Source of the DNA: Sutcliffiella horikoshii
GTDB lineage: Bacteria; Bacillota; Bacilli; Bacillales; Bacillaceae_I
Direction of reading: 5' to 3'
Length of the DNA: 64,000 nucleotides
Assembly (NCBI RefSeq): GCF_020524325.1
Contig: NZ_JAIVKY010000002.1
Location: 62,001 to 126,000, forward strand
In this document: positions 1-8,364 of the stretch, piece after piece
Numbering within the stretch: the stretch's first letter is position 1
Layout: every line of letters begins with the position of its first letter
Position numbers and translations under genes: made by a program
Notes under the pieces: generated by a model
Databases searched by the model: none
Seen by the model: the letters and a program-made list of their open reading frames with translations, nothing else
Told to the model about the DNA's origin: nothing

Positions 1-556
1 CAAACTGCTCTTTTGTCGTAAACGAAATAGTATAATCATCGATGACTTTGATTCCTTCTACAGATTCCGCTTCACCTGCTTTGTATTCTGCCGCACCCAC
101 TACTGGATCTACTCTCCAGTAGGCGCCTGCGTCATAGTCAGGATGAGCAAGAGAAGTATAGGTGAATTCTACATCCTTGGCAGTAAATGGTTTGCCGTCA
201 TGCCATGTAACACCCTCTTTTAAATAGAAGGTATATGTTTTCCCGTCCTCTGAAACATCCCATTTTTCAGCCAAGCTTCCTATCATTTTTAATTCTTCAT
301 CCGGAATCACCAGAGAATCGAAGACCATGTGTGTGACAAGTGTATCAGAAGAAGTAGCCCAGATCAGCGGATTCAAGTTACCCGGTTCGCTTGCTGAGGC
401 AATCGTAATGGATCCTCCCTGCTTCGGCTCTTCTGTATCTGCATTGTCGTTTTGTTTGTTAGTTGTATTATTGTCCGTACTACTTTCGGAAGTACAACCT
501 ATCAGTAGAATCAATACAAGCGCAAATATTGACAAAATATTCAATCTTCTTTTCAT
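1..556 (-). CDS. Peptide ABC transporter substrate-binding lipoprotein (partial, SBP_bac_5 / DppE-OppA type)
   Basis: This is the extracellular lipoprotein that captures oligopeptides for the permeases encoded just upstream. Only the first 185 codons lie in the window; the C-terminus is beyond base 1. Translation from the ATG at 556 gives a signal peptide ending in a lipobox (LIGC), an Asn/Thr/Asp-rich linker, then GGSITIA, EPGNLNPL and DGKTYTFYLKEGVTWHDGKPF, which are hallmarks of the SBP_bac_5 family. The ribosome site TAAGGGGG precedes the ATG. It is the last gene of the leftward operon visible here; the ATPase genes, if present, must lie outside the window. The exact peptide specificity cannot be read from this part. 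Confidence 0.9.
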   Translation of the reverse strand, partial: MKRRLNILSIFALVLILLIGCTSESSTDNNTTNKQNDNADTEEPKQGGSITIASASEPGNLNPLIWATSSDTLVTHMVFDSLVIPDEELKMIGSLAEKWDVSEDGKTYTFYLKEGVTWHDGKPFTAKDVEFTYTSLAHPDYDAGAYWRVDPVVGAAEYKAGEAESVEGIKVIDDYTISFTTKEQF

Positions 557-567
557 ATAAATCCCCC

Positions 568-681
568 TTAATCATTGATTGAATAGGTTCTTTTCGTAGA
601 ATGACATTGTAATAATAGAAGCAACACAGGAAGCGAAAACAGCCAATGGATACATGACATGAAAATGGCAGCCTGCGACAT
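568..681 (-). CDS. Small hydrophobic membrane peptide of 37 residues in the peptide-transport operon
   Basis: A short open frame starts at the ATG at 681 behind a very strong ribosome site (AAAGGAGGGGTGA) and ends with TAA at 568-570, whose bases run into the ribosome site of the next gene. It begins 31 bases after the permease stop codon. The peptide has one hydrophobic stretch (about residues 5-27, rich in Leu, with HWLFSLPVLLLLL) followed by a short basic tail ending YSIND, so a single-pass membrane peptide is likely. I do not recognise a family. The position between permease and binding protein, plus the ribosome site, argue that it is translated; a function in the transporter is only inferred. 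Confidence 0.55.
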   Translation of the reverse strand: MSQAAIFMSCIHWLFSLPVLLLLLQCHSTKRTYSIND

Positions 682-712
682 TCACCCCTCCTTTCAATGG
701 TATGTATGGTGC

Positions 713-1639
713 CTATGTTTTCATCTTTGGATCGAGTGCATCACGCAAGCCGTCACCTAAAAAATTTATGCATAGGATTGTTAATAGAATGGCAAATCCT
801 GGTGGAGCCCATACCCACGGCTTAAACTGCAAGATTGTGATAGAGGTAGCCTCGTTCAACATGTTCCCCCAGCTTGGGATGGGCTGCTGTACCCCGACAC
901 CAAGAAAGCTTAGAGCAGACTCTGTTAAAATCGCTTCTGCGGTCTGGAGTGTCGCCTGAACAGTAATAGGCGCCATGATGTTTGGCAAGATATGTTTTCC
1001 GATAATAACTAAGTTATTCTGACCAAGCGCCTTGGAGGCTTCGATATACTCCATTTCTCGGAGTCGAAGGACTTCCCCACGAACCAATCTTGTCATTGTT
1101 GTCCAGCTCACAAGTCCAATTACAATCATGACATTATAGAGATTAGGTTTAAGTAGAGTGGCAACGGAGATGACCAGGAATAATACCGGAAAACAGATGA
1201 CGACATCCGTGATCCTCATGACGACTACATCAACCCACCTCCCGTAATAACCGGCAAGTAATCCCATCACAATTCCAATAAAAGATGAAATACATACTGC
1301 TACCAAGGCCACACTCAAGGAAACTCTTCCTCCGTAGATGATACGACTGAGCAAATCCCTGCCGAGGCTATCGGTACCTAGCATATGCTCTGAATTAGGA
1401 GCCTGCAGTACATTAATTAACCCGAGATCGTTTTCCTGGGAAGTATAAGGATTATATGGAGCGATAAGTGGGGCCATTAGAGCAGACAGTATCAATAACG
1501 CTAATACGATGGCACCAAATAACGCTAATTTGTTTTTCTTAAAACGGTTCCAAGCTGCTTGCCGAAATGTTTTTCTTTTCCATTCAGGCTTGCTGGGGAG
1601 CAAAGGTGGTTCATTTTGTATTTCCACACTTCCATTCAT
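713..1639 (-). CDS. Dipeptide/oligopeptide ABC transporter permease, DppC/OppC type
   Basis: Inner-membrane permease of 308 residues, the usual length for OppC/DppC. It has the N-terminal OppC segment (about residues 20-70, with AAWNRFKKNKLALFGA leading into the first helix) and the binding-protein-dependent transport domain with several helices. The EAA loop that contacts the ATPase is visible as EYIEASKALG followed by GKHILPN (about residues 195-220). The start at 1639 follows GAAAGGAGGG. It pairs with the DppB-type permease 18 bases upstream and should form the heterodimeric channel for the peptides delivered by the binding protein. Confidence 0.93.
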   Translation of the reverse strand: MNGSVEIQNEPPLLPSKPEWKRKTFRQAAWNRFKKNKLALFGAIVLALLILSALMAPLIAPYNPYTSQENDLGLINVLQAPNSEHMLGTDSLGRDLLSRIIYGGRVSLSVALVAVCISSFIGIVMGLLAGYYGRWVDVVVMRITDVVICFPVLFLVISVATLLKPNLYNVMIVIGLVSWTTMTRLVRGEVLRLREMEYIEASKALGQNNLVIIGKHILPNIMAPITVQATLQTAEAILTESALSFLGVGVQQPIPSWGNMLNEATSITILQFKPWVWAPPGFAILLTILCINFLGDGLRDALDPKMKT

Positions 1640-1657
1640 TCGGCTTCCCTCCTTTCA

Positions 1658-2620
1658 TTAGTTGTATCTAATTCTTGGATCAGCCCAAGCATAGAGAACA
1701 TCGGCGAGCAGATTTCCCATAAGAACTAGAATAGATGTAAACAGATTCAATGCCATAATAACGGGGTACTCTCTTCCTACAATTGCCTGGATACCCATGC
1801 TTCCCATTCCCGGCCAATTAAAGATATGCTCTGTAATATACGCACCACCAAATAAGAAAGGTATGGAAAGGCCAAATATAGTAATTACCGGAATTAGTGC
1901 ATTCCTTAACGCATGCTTTACAATGACCACTTTCCGGCTTAACCCTTTTGAATCTGCTGTACGAACAAAATCTTGATGCAGCACCTCTAAAAGACTTGAC
2001 CTCGTAAATCTCATCACGACCGCTACTGTTGGCAAAGAAAGAACAACGGCAGGGAGGATAATATGTTTCAAATGATCTATAAAAAGGGGCAACCCGGTCA
2101 GATTTGCACCTATTGAGGTCATTCCGGAAGTCGGGAACCATCCAAGCTTCAAGGCGAAAATAAAGATCAGTCCAAGCCCAAAGAAAAAGGATGGGATCGA
2201 AATTCCGATAAAGGCAAATACCGTAAGAACATAATCTGGTAGCTTATAACGATGTGTCGCAGAAAATACCCCAAGAGGCACACCGATTACAAACGCCATG
2301 ATGAAGGCTGAACCGGTAAGTGTTAACGTCGCAGGCAGTCTTTCCAGAATTAGATCACTTACAGATTGTCCGGTCTTAATGGTATATCCAAGGTTTCCTT
2401 GCAGGATCTCTTTCAACCAGCTGAAATACTGAACAATTTTAGGTTGGTCAAATCCTAGGTTTGCTTGTGCTCTTTCCATTTCTTCCATTGATATTTTTGG
2501 ATTAATCATTGTCTGCATGGGATTTCCCGGAGCTAGCTGCATAATAAGGAAGGTAAGAATTGTTATTCCAATCAGAATGGGAATGGCATGAAGAATCCGT
2601 TTTGCAATATAAACTCCCAC
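1658..2620 (-). CDS. Dipeptide/oligopeptide ABC transporter permease, DppB/OppB type
   Basis: Inner-membrane permease of 320 residues. The N-terminus (GVYIAKRILHAIPILIGITI) and the segment LAPGNPM are typical of the OppB/DppB TM domain, and the EAA-type loop reads VRTADSKGLSRKVV then KHALRNALIPV (about residues 220-245). The C-terminus ends ADPRIRYN, as is usual in the family. It lies 24 bases downstream of an M24 peptidase gene in the same operon, so uptake and hydrolysis of the peptides appear to be co-expressed. The family assignment is secure; the substrate is not. Confidence 0.93.
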   Translation of the reverse strand: MGVYIAKRILHAIPILIGITILTFLIMQLAPGNPMQTMINPKISMEEMERAQANLGFDQPKIVQYFSWLKEILQGNLGYTIKTGQSVSDLILERLPATLTLTGSAFIMAFVIGVPLGVFSATHRYKLPDYVLTVFAFIGISIPSFFFGLGLIFIFALKLGWFPTSGMTSIGANLTGLPLFIDHLKHIILPAVVLSLPTVAVVMRFTRSSLLEVLHQDFVRTADSKGLSRKVVIVKHALRNALIPVITIFGLSIPFLFGGAYITEHIFNWPGMGSMGIQAIVGREYPVIMALNLFTSILVLMGNLLADVLYAWADPRIRYN

Positions 2621-2644
2621 GAGCTTTCACCTCCTATCGATAAA

Positions 2645-3823
2645 TCAAGTGGCTGGAATGAGAATCAGTTCTTTTTGACGCTCTGTGAGAAATTCCGCAC
2701 CATCTTGCGTCACAAGAACATTCTCTTCTACAATAAATTGAAGTCCTTGATCAGTGAATAAGGTTGGTTCTAACGTGAAGACCATCCCTTCTTCCACTTG
2801 ACCATAAGGTGAAGACCCGTAACGAGCCCATTTCGGGCCAAGCAATACCCCTCCATCATGAACATCTCTTCCAATCTGATGACCTGTTGCGTGAGTTATC
2901 TCTGGATAGCCATTTGCTGTCAGATGTGTCCTGGCTATTGCATCCACTTGATGGCCAGTTACCCCAGGCTTTAGTCCTTCAGCAGCCTTTGTGATTGCCT
3001 CATAGATGGTGGCGAATGCACGGTTCACATGCGATGGAGCTTCTTTTTCCCCATTTTTCAGGAAATAGACGGTTCTAGCAATATCAGATACATAGCCATC
3101 AATGTCAATGCTAAAGTCCATAATAAGCAGGTCCCCTGGTTCAATCACTGCATCACTCGGAGAACGATGCGCAATCCGTTCCTTCAATACAATCGGCATG
3201 GATAGTGCACGATCGATTCCATTGACAACATGATGACGTTCCATTTCATCCACGAACAATTGACCAACCTGTTTCTCACTTAATCCAACCTTTAGTTTAC
3301 TAATAATTGAATCATAGATTTTATGCGTTAATCGAATGGCTCGGTAGATTGTGTCTACTTCCCTGTCAGTCTTAATACTTCTCAATCGACATAAGAATGG
3401 CTGGGACGATACAAAATCACCTGTGAAATCTTCCTCGAGCGTCTCCTTTAGCCAACGAAAACGTCCAACAGTCAAACCGTCAGCCAGATGCTCATCTTCT
3501 GAATAATTGAGCGCTATCTTTTTTGGCTGAAATCGTCTAACCACATTTTTCAAAGGTTCTGCCAAGCTAGTGGTATATTTAATTACCTCCTGAAACAATC
3601 CTGATTCTTCAATGTCCTGTGCATCTATGGAACTGCACAGTGCCAGCTTCTCTCCTGTTCTCGTCAGAACAAACGCTCCGGGCCCAACCGTTTTGACACC
3701 AGTAACAAGATTCAGACAAGGATCACTTCCTTCACTTGTCACAATTAACCATAGATCGATGTCCTGCTGGTTTAAATACTGAACTGCTTGTTCCATCTTC
3801 TCAAAATTAACAGAGTACTTCAT
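2645..3823 (-). CDS. M24 family Xaa-Pro-type peptidase, copy 2
   Basis: Cytosolic metallopeptidase of the creatinase/aminopeptidase P fold, about 392 residues: an N-terminal creatinase-like domain (to about residue 160) and a pita-bread catalytic domain. The metal ligands are seen in DFSIDIDGYVSDIARTVYF (two Asp), ATGHQIGRDVHDGG (His), LEPTLF (Glu) and FIVEENV (Glu). I chose the ATG at 3823 because GTGAGGGATGG precedes it; a TTG at 3847 in the same frame lacks a ribosome site and would overlap the upstream gene. It is a paralogue of the M24 gene at 5132-6331 and probably cleaves imported peptides. Substrate specificity is unknown. Confidence 0.9.
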   Translation of the reverse strand: MKYSVNFEKMEQAVQYLNQQDIDLWLIVTSEGSDPCLNLVTGVKTVGPGAFVLTRTGEKLALCSSIDAQDIEESGLFQEVIKYTTSLAEPLKNVVRRFQPKKIALNYSEDEHLADGLTVGRFRWLKETLEEDFTGDFVSSQPFLCRLRSIKTDREVDTIYRAIRLTHKIYDSIISKLKVGLSEKQVGQLFVDEMERHHVVNGIDRALSMPIVLKERIAHRSPSDAVIEPGDLLIMDFSIDIDGYVSDIARTVYFLKNGEKEAPSHVNRAFATIYEAITKAAEGLKPGVTGHQVDAIARTHLTANGYPEITHATGHQIGRDVHDGGVLLGPKWARYGSSPYGQVEEGMVFTLEPTLFTDQGLQFIVEENVLVTQDGAEFLTERQKELILIPAT

Positions 3824-3834
3824 GGTTCCATCCC

Positions 3835-5121
3835 TCACTTCCTGCAAATTGATTGTATAAGCAAAGAGAGTACGTTCGTTCCGAAAAGAAAGGACTCTCT
3901 AGTAATATTTTCATTATGGTTATGCACTTTCTTAAGAACACGGACAAATGAATCCTTTTCTGTTAGCGGAGAAAAACCATAGATAGCGGACCTTGTATCT
4001 CCATAATAACGTCCATCCGTTCTTCCAAGTGCAAGAAACGGTAGGAGTGTTGCTTTTGAACCAGCATCCTTTAACGCCTTTCCCATCATTTCCAGATAAG
4101 GGGAATCAAGTGCACACTCAAATCCTTCTTCTAAGCTCGTAATCTCAAATTCTACGTCCACACCTTTTAGAGCCTCCGCCATCCATCTTGATAACTGCTC
4201 CTTAGTTATCCCAGGAACAAGGCGAAACTCCAATTCGACCTCCGCAAGATATGGAATGGCATTCACCACAGAGCCTATTTCTAATTGATTTACAAATGGT
4301 CCTGAAGTTTCCATATACTCCAACAAATCCACCAACAACTTTTCATCCTCTGTTTTTGAAACGAAGCTTACATCTTTAATTCCTAGGACTTGCTTATATT
4401 TGTTAGAGACCTTGGTTGAATGCTTCGGATAGGACCAGGAGAGAAGGCGTTCCATTGCCATAGCAAGAGTGAGAATAGCTTGATTTTCAGGGGGACAGGA
4501 CGCATGGCCTCCCTGCCCTCTAGCAATGACCTTCACTTTAGCTACCCCTTTTTCACCTGCCGTAAATAGCAGATAAGTGTGACCTTTATAATTTACTGTG
4601 AATCCTCCACCTTCATTAATTACCATGCCTTTTTGAAACAACTCCAGATGTGTTTTTTTTAGAAATTCCATCCCCTCACTGCTACCATTCTCTTCATCGG
4701 CAGTTGCCAGCAAATAAACATCGCGGTTCAACGAATCCTTCATCCTGGCCAATTCAAGAAAGGCACTTACCTGCATCGCCGTCAGCTGTTTCGTATCAAG
4801 GGTTCCTCTACCCCAAATCACACCATCTACCTCCACTCCCGAGAATGGCGGTTGTTCCCACTTGGCTTCTTCTACCCCGACTACATCAAGGTGGGAGATT
4901 AGATAAAGAGGCTCTTCTTCTCCACCCACAAGCTTCGCTACTAGGTTCGTTCTCCCAGAGGTCTTCTCGTAAAAATGAACCGGGATACCTACTTCGAGCA
5001 GAATTTCTTCCAAATACTCCGCAGCCTCCCGCTCTTTTTTCTCTCCATTAGTTGTATCAATTTTTAATAGTTTCTTGAAAATGGTCAGTGCCTGCTGTTC
5101 TGTTTCTTCCAACATTCTCAT
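3835..5121 (-). CDS. M20 family metallopeptidase, copy 2
   Basis: Cytosolic zinc peptidase/deacylase of the M20 (ArgE/DapE/PepV-like) family, about 428 residues. Metal-binding and catalytic signatures are ISHLDVVG, WGRGTLDTKQL and TADEENGS, and a dimerisation domain lies in the middle (GQGGHASCPP region, about residues 205-330). The ATG at 5121 is used here; the ATG at 5139 is in frame but overlaps the upstream stop and has no ribosome site. It is the second member of a duplicated M20-M24 cassette and is followed 12 bases later by its M24 partner. It probably releases an N-terminal residue or acyl group from imported peptides; the exact reaction is not determinable. Confidence 0.88.
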   Translation of the reverse strand: MRMLEETEQQALTIFKKLLKIDTTNGEKKEREAAEYLEEILLEVGIPVHFYEKTSGRTNLVAKLVGGEEEPLYLISHLDVVGVEEAKWEQPPFSGVEVDGVIWGRGTLDTKQLTAMQVSAFLELARMKDSLNRDVYLLATADEENGSSEGMEFLKKTHLELFQKGMVINEGGGFTVNYKGHTYLLFTAGEKGVAKVKVIARGQGGHASCPPENQAILTLAMAMERLLSWSYPKHSTKVSNKYKQVLGIKDVSFVSKTEDEKLLVDLLEYMETSGPFVNQLEIGSVVNAIPYLAEVELEFRLVPGITKEQLSRWMAEALKGVDVEFEITSLEEGFECALDSPYLEMMGKALKDAGSKATLLPFLALGRTDGRYYGDTRSAIYGFSPLTEKDSFVRVLKKVHNHNENITRESFLFGTNVLSLLIQSICRK

Positions 5122-5131
5122 TGAACGGCTC

Positions 5132-6331
5132 TCACACATAAGGAATCGTAATCAAAGAGGTTTGACGTTTGCTTAATATCTTCGGCCCATTCTCTGTCAC
5201 GAGAACATTTTCCTCAACAAGCATACAAGGAAGACCCTCATCCTGTATGACGGTAGGTTCAATCGCGTACACTTCCCCTATCCGAATTGTCCCTTCGACA
5301 GATTTTCTTGGAGGAGTTCTTCGCGGTCCAAGGATTGTTCCACCATCATGTGTTTCCCGTCCTACCTGGTGCCCGACAGAGTGACGGATTGTCGGATACC
5401 CATGCCGCTCGATACATGCTCTTCCGACCGCATCCACTTCATAGCCTTTTTTTCCTGGTAATAGTGCCTCAATTGATTCCGTAATGGCTGCAAATGCAGC
5501 TTCAAAAGCAGCTGTCACATCAGCTGGCGGTTCCGTTTCCCCTTGCTTCAACAAATAGCAGGTACGGGCAATGTCCGAAACATAATCCTCATACTTCAAA
5601 CTAAAATCAATGATTACAATATCCCCTGGTTCTGCCACATAATCGCCTGGCTTTCGGTGTGCCAATCCATTTCGAACCGTGCAGACAAGTGGAGGATCAT
5701 AAGGATTCCCTAGACCATTCGTCACTCCGCGTTTTTTCATTCCTTCAACAAAAAGCTGACCTATCTCCTTTTCTGTCATTCCATGCTTTATCAGCTGGAA
5801 GACTTCCTCGTAAATGTCCGTCGTCAAATCGATTGCACGCTGCATCGCTTTCAGCTCGGAAGTAGACTTCACACTGCGAAGCTCTTTTAAAATCTCCTCA
5901 CTGGAGGTTTCTTTTTTCTGCAATTCCTCTTTTCCAAGCACCCGCTCTAACCATCTGTACAATCCAAGCGTCAATCCATCACATAAATGGTCATCCTTTG
6001 AAATATTCAACGCGAATCTTTTCGGATCTTCCTTTTTGTATTCCTGCAAAAACACATCATCGATAGAAGCTTCGTAGATAATTACTTCTTCAAAAAGTTC
6101 CGTCTCCACATACGCCTCCTTGTCACTTACTGACGTTACCACCTTATGTCGACCATGCCTGTTCAGGAAAATAACAGCCTGGTGAATCGAGCGCGTTCCC
6201 ACTAAAAGAGGAAGACTAGGATCGGTTCCTTCCCTTGTCACAATCATCCATGTATCAATATTATGCTTGTTCAACAGTACAACAGCTTGATCCAGTTTCT
6301 CTTTTGAGATTGTTCGATTACTCGTTTTCAT
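5132..6331 (-). CDS. M24 family Xaa-Pro-type peptidase, copy 1
   Basis: Cytosolic metallopeptidase of 399 residues with the same architecture as the copy at 2645-3823. Ligand motifs are DFSLKYEDYVSDIARTCY (two Asp), SVGHQVGRETHDGG (His), IEPTVI (Glu) and LVEENVLV (Glu). The start is taken at the ATG at 6331, behind GGAAGGGAGCG; a longer frame to 6385 would run far into the upstream gene. The chosen start overlaps the end of the M20 gene by 14 bases, which suggests translational coupling. With that M20 gene it forms the first of two tandem peptidase cassettes. Confidence 0.9.
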   Translation of the reverse strand: MKTSNRTISKEKLDQAVVLLNKHNIDTWMIVTREGTDPSLPLLVGTRSIHQAVIFLNRHGRHKVVTSVSDKEAYVETELFEEVIIYEASIDDVFLQEYKKEDPKRFALNISKDDHLCDGLTLGLYRWLERVLGKEELQKKETSSEEILKELRSVKSTSELKAMQRAIDLTTDIYEEVFQLIKHGMTEKEIGQLFVEGMKKRGVTNGLGNPYDPPLVCTVRNGLAHRKPGDYVAEPGDIVIIDFSLKYEDYVSDIARTCYLLKQGETEPPADVTAAFEAAFAAITESIEALLPGKKGYEVDAVGRACIERHGYPTIRHSVGHQVGRETHDGGTILGPRRTPPRKSVEGTIRIGEVYAIEPTVIQDEGLPCMLVEENVLVTENGPKILSKRQTSLITIPYV

Positions 6332-7661
6332 GCAAATCGCTCCCTTCCATTCCTGTAAGTGTTCCATATAATACTTGAATGCCAAATTTCAATGATTCCA
6401 ATGGCAGCCGCTCATCCACACCATGCACCATTGGTAGGACCCTTTCAAAAGTCATATCCGGTAGCATTGGTGAAAAACCATACACCTTACTTTGTAGGTG
6501 CTTGACATGCCTGCCATCATTGCTTCCAACCGACAGGAAAGGAACAACGGTAGCATTTGGTATGTATCCTTGTAATACAATATTCATCTGTCTAAATAGA
6601 CTGCTTTCAAAGGTAGACTCATAGCCCTCCTCAAAGCTTTGTATCTCAAATTCGATATCTCTCCCAGCTATCAATCTTTCAAGCTCTGTTTCTATCTCTT
6701 TCTTGGTAATTCCCGGTACAGTCCTACAATCAAGAAAGATTTCACAATCTCCTTGGAGCTCCTTGTTTTTTCTTCCTCCATTCCACTTAGTAACCGTAAA
6801 GGTCGTCTCTGACATCGCTCTGAACAACTGATAGAGGAAGGGACTTACATAAGGTTTTAAAAGCATTAATTGTTCCTCATGGGAAAGGAACTCTTTTGTT
6901 GCTTCATCCTGTACACTTGCCGTGAGCGTCTCTATTAAACTTTTCGTAGTAAGTGGTAAATCTCCAGGTAGCTTTAATGATGAGGCAATTTCCTTAATAA
7001 CTGTAGAAGCCATCTTCAATTCTTCCTGCAAGGGAAAATAAGGGTTCTGCTCTATCTTCTTCGGAAAAGATAATCGGATGCGGCATACTCCTTTTTGCCC
7101 TGTTTCACAAAGATAATAGTGATGATCGCGGATTGTTATTGGGAATCCTCCACCTTCATTCAATACATATGCATTTTTAAACATTCCCTCATATTTTGGA
7201 AGAATTGCCTTTAACCCATGCACGCTGCCATTCTCTTCGTCCGCCGTCGATACAAGAACTATATCAAAAGGAAATACGGCGCCCTCTCTCTTTAAAAGGA
7301 ACAAGGTCATAAGGTGCATAATTGTAAGTTGTTTCGTATCAATAGTACCTCTCCCCCAAAGCACATCATTTATGATTTCCCCTGCAAAAGGGTCAACAGA
7401 CCAATCCTGCTTTCTAGCTGGAACAACATCAAGATGAGACAATAGAATAATTGGTGTATGGAACGTCCCATTGTAAGATACAATTAGATTCCCCCTATTT
7501 TCTCCAGTCTCTTCCACCCGAGCAAACAGGCCATTTTCAATCGCCAACCTAGCCAGGTATTCAGCTGCAGGAAGCTCATTTCCACACGGATTAGAGGTAT
7601 CAAACTGTATCAACCTCTGCAAGTACAAGGTAGCTTCTTCCTTCACACTCATCCAGTCCAT
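6318..7661 (-). CDS. M20 family metallopeptidase, copy 1; first gene of the peptide operon
   Basis: Cytosolic M20-type zinc peptidase of 447 residues. Signatures are LLSHLDVVPARKQDW, WGRGTIDTKQL and STADEENGSVHG, with the C-terminal metal-ligand region near DGRHVKHLQSK. It is the paralogue of the gene at 3835-5121 but is slightly longer in the central domain. The start at 7661 has AGAGAGGGC upstream. About 240 bases separate it from the next gene upstream, so the operon promoter should lie here; a palindrome and a CodY-like sequence are present in that gap. Confidence 0.9.
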   Translation of the reverse strand: MDWMSVKEEATLYLQRLIQFDTSNPCGNELPAAEYLARLAIENGLFARVEETGENRGNLIVSYNGTFHTPIILLSHLDVVPARKQDWSVDPFAGEIINDVLWGRGTIDTKQLTIMHLMTLFLLKREGAVFPFDIVLVSTADEENGSVHGLKAILPKYEGMFKNAYVLNEGGGFPITIRDHHYYLCETGQKGVCRIRLSFPKKIEQNPYFPLQEELKMASTVIKEIASSLKLPGDLPLTTKSLIETLTASVQDEATKEFLSHEEQLMLLKPYVSPFLYQLFRAMSETTFTVTKWNGGRKNKELQGDCEIFLDCRTVPGITKKEIETELERLIAGRDIEFEIQSFEEGYESTFESSLFRQMNIVLQGYIPNATVVPFLSVGSNDGRHVKHLQSKVYGFSPMLPDMTFERVLPMVHGVDERLPLESLKFGIQVLYGTLTGMEGSDLHENE

Positions 7662-7683
7662 AAATTGCCCTCTCTGTCGTTTG

Positions 7684-7750
7684 AATTTTCAAATTATTTA
7701 AAATAATAATAACCTCTCTTTCTTACTAAAGATGTTAACTATTTAACATC
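7684..7750 (-). promoter_or_regulatory. Candidate operator region of the peptidase/peptide-transport operon
   Basis: Two elements lie between the first peptidase gene and the upstream terminator. At 7731-7750 is a perfect inverted repeat, GATGTTAA-N4-TTAACATC. At 7684-7698 is a sequence matching the CodY consensus at 12 of 15 positions (AATTTTC half-site intact, the other half weak). CodY control of peptide transport is known in Bacillus, but AT-rich DNA gives such matches by chance. No clear -35/-10 pair was found. Confidence 0.25.
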
Positions 7751-7831
7751 CTTGCTAAGTTTTTAGAAAAGTCTGATAGAAATCCTGACACATAAAATAA
7801 GAGAATAAACTCTTTTTCTTATAACTGGGAC

Positions 7832-7860
7832 AAAAAAAAGAGCAGTATTTCTGCTCTTAT
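7832..7860 (-). terminator. Intrinsic terminator after the lipoprotein gene at 7907
   Basis: On the minus strand AAGAGCAG and CTGCTCTT form an 8-bp stem with a 4-base loop, followed by a run of nine T. Confidence 0.85.
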
Positions 7861-7906
7861 ATTAAAAACAAGTATTAAATTTACAGATGATCTTTATTTT
7901 ATCCAA

Positions 7907-8338
7907 TTAATCTTTACCTTTCACTTCAACCACAAACAAATAATTCCTTGCAACCCTAGAGTTCCATTTAGTAGCTATTTTATAGACATATACCCCGTTA
8001 CTTTCAGGCGCAGTAAGTTCAAAATTAGTCAAGACTACATCCTCTTCCTGAAGAATTTCATCTTTCCAATACGATAAATAAACCTTTTTTGGCACTTCAT
8101 GATAATTAATTTTGATTAATTCATTGGGCTTTACAACCATCCGCTCTATATCTTTGTAATCTTGTGGAGGCTTTTTGGTGTCTATCTCTTCTATTGGTAT
8201 ACCAGAAAAACCTATGTAATCTATATTCTCACCATCAATGGTTATATCTGAACTTACACTAATATCAGAATTACATCCTATCAAGTTGAATAAAAAAACA
8301 AGTATTAAACAGTTACAAAGAAAAGAAGATATTATCAT
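7907..8338 (-). CDS. Putative lipoprotein, unknown function
   Basis: A 143-residue protein with an N-terminal hydrophobic signal and lipobox LIGC at about residue 22, so it is probably anchored to the outer face of the membrane. The mature part has a beta-rich look (ENIDYIGFSGIPIEEID, KVYLSYWKDE, GVYVYKIATKWNS). The final part, on making a current experienced as EKGVY(V/Y)Y, resembles the C-terminal strand of the broken lipoprotein at 17423-17826, which suggests a related extracellular domain, but I do not recognise a named family. The start has GAGGGAAGTGA in front. It is the last gene before a strong terminator. Confidence 0.7.
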   Translation of the reverse strand: MIISSFLCNCLILVFLFNLIGCNSDISVSSDITIDGENIDYIGFSGIPIEEIDTKKPPQDYKDIERMVVKPNELIKINYHEVPKKVYLSYWKDEILQEEDVVLTNFELTAPESNGVYVYKIATKWNSRVARNYLFVVEVKGKD

Positions 8339-8364
8339 TCACTTCCCTCATTTTAATATAAAGT

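Noticed and set aside
702-959. Plus-strand open frames opposite the permease and other genes
   Set aside because: They are antisense shadows of well-supported genes with no ribosome sites or recognisable products.
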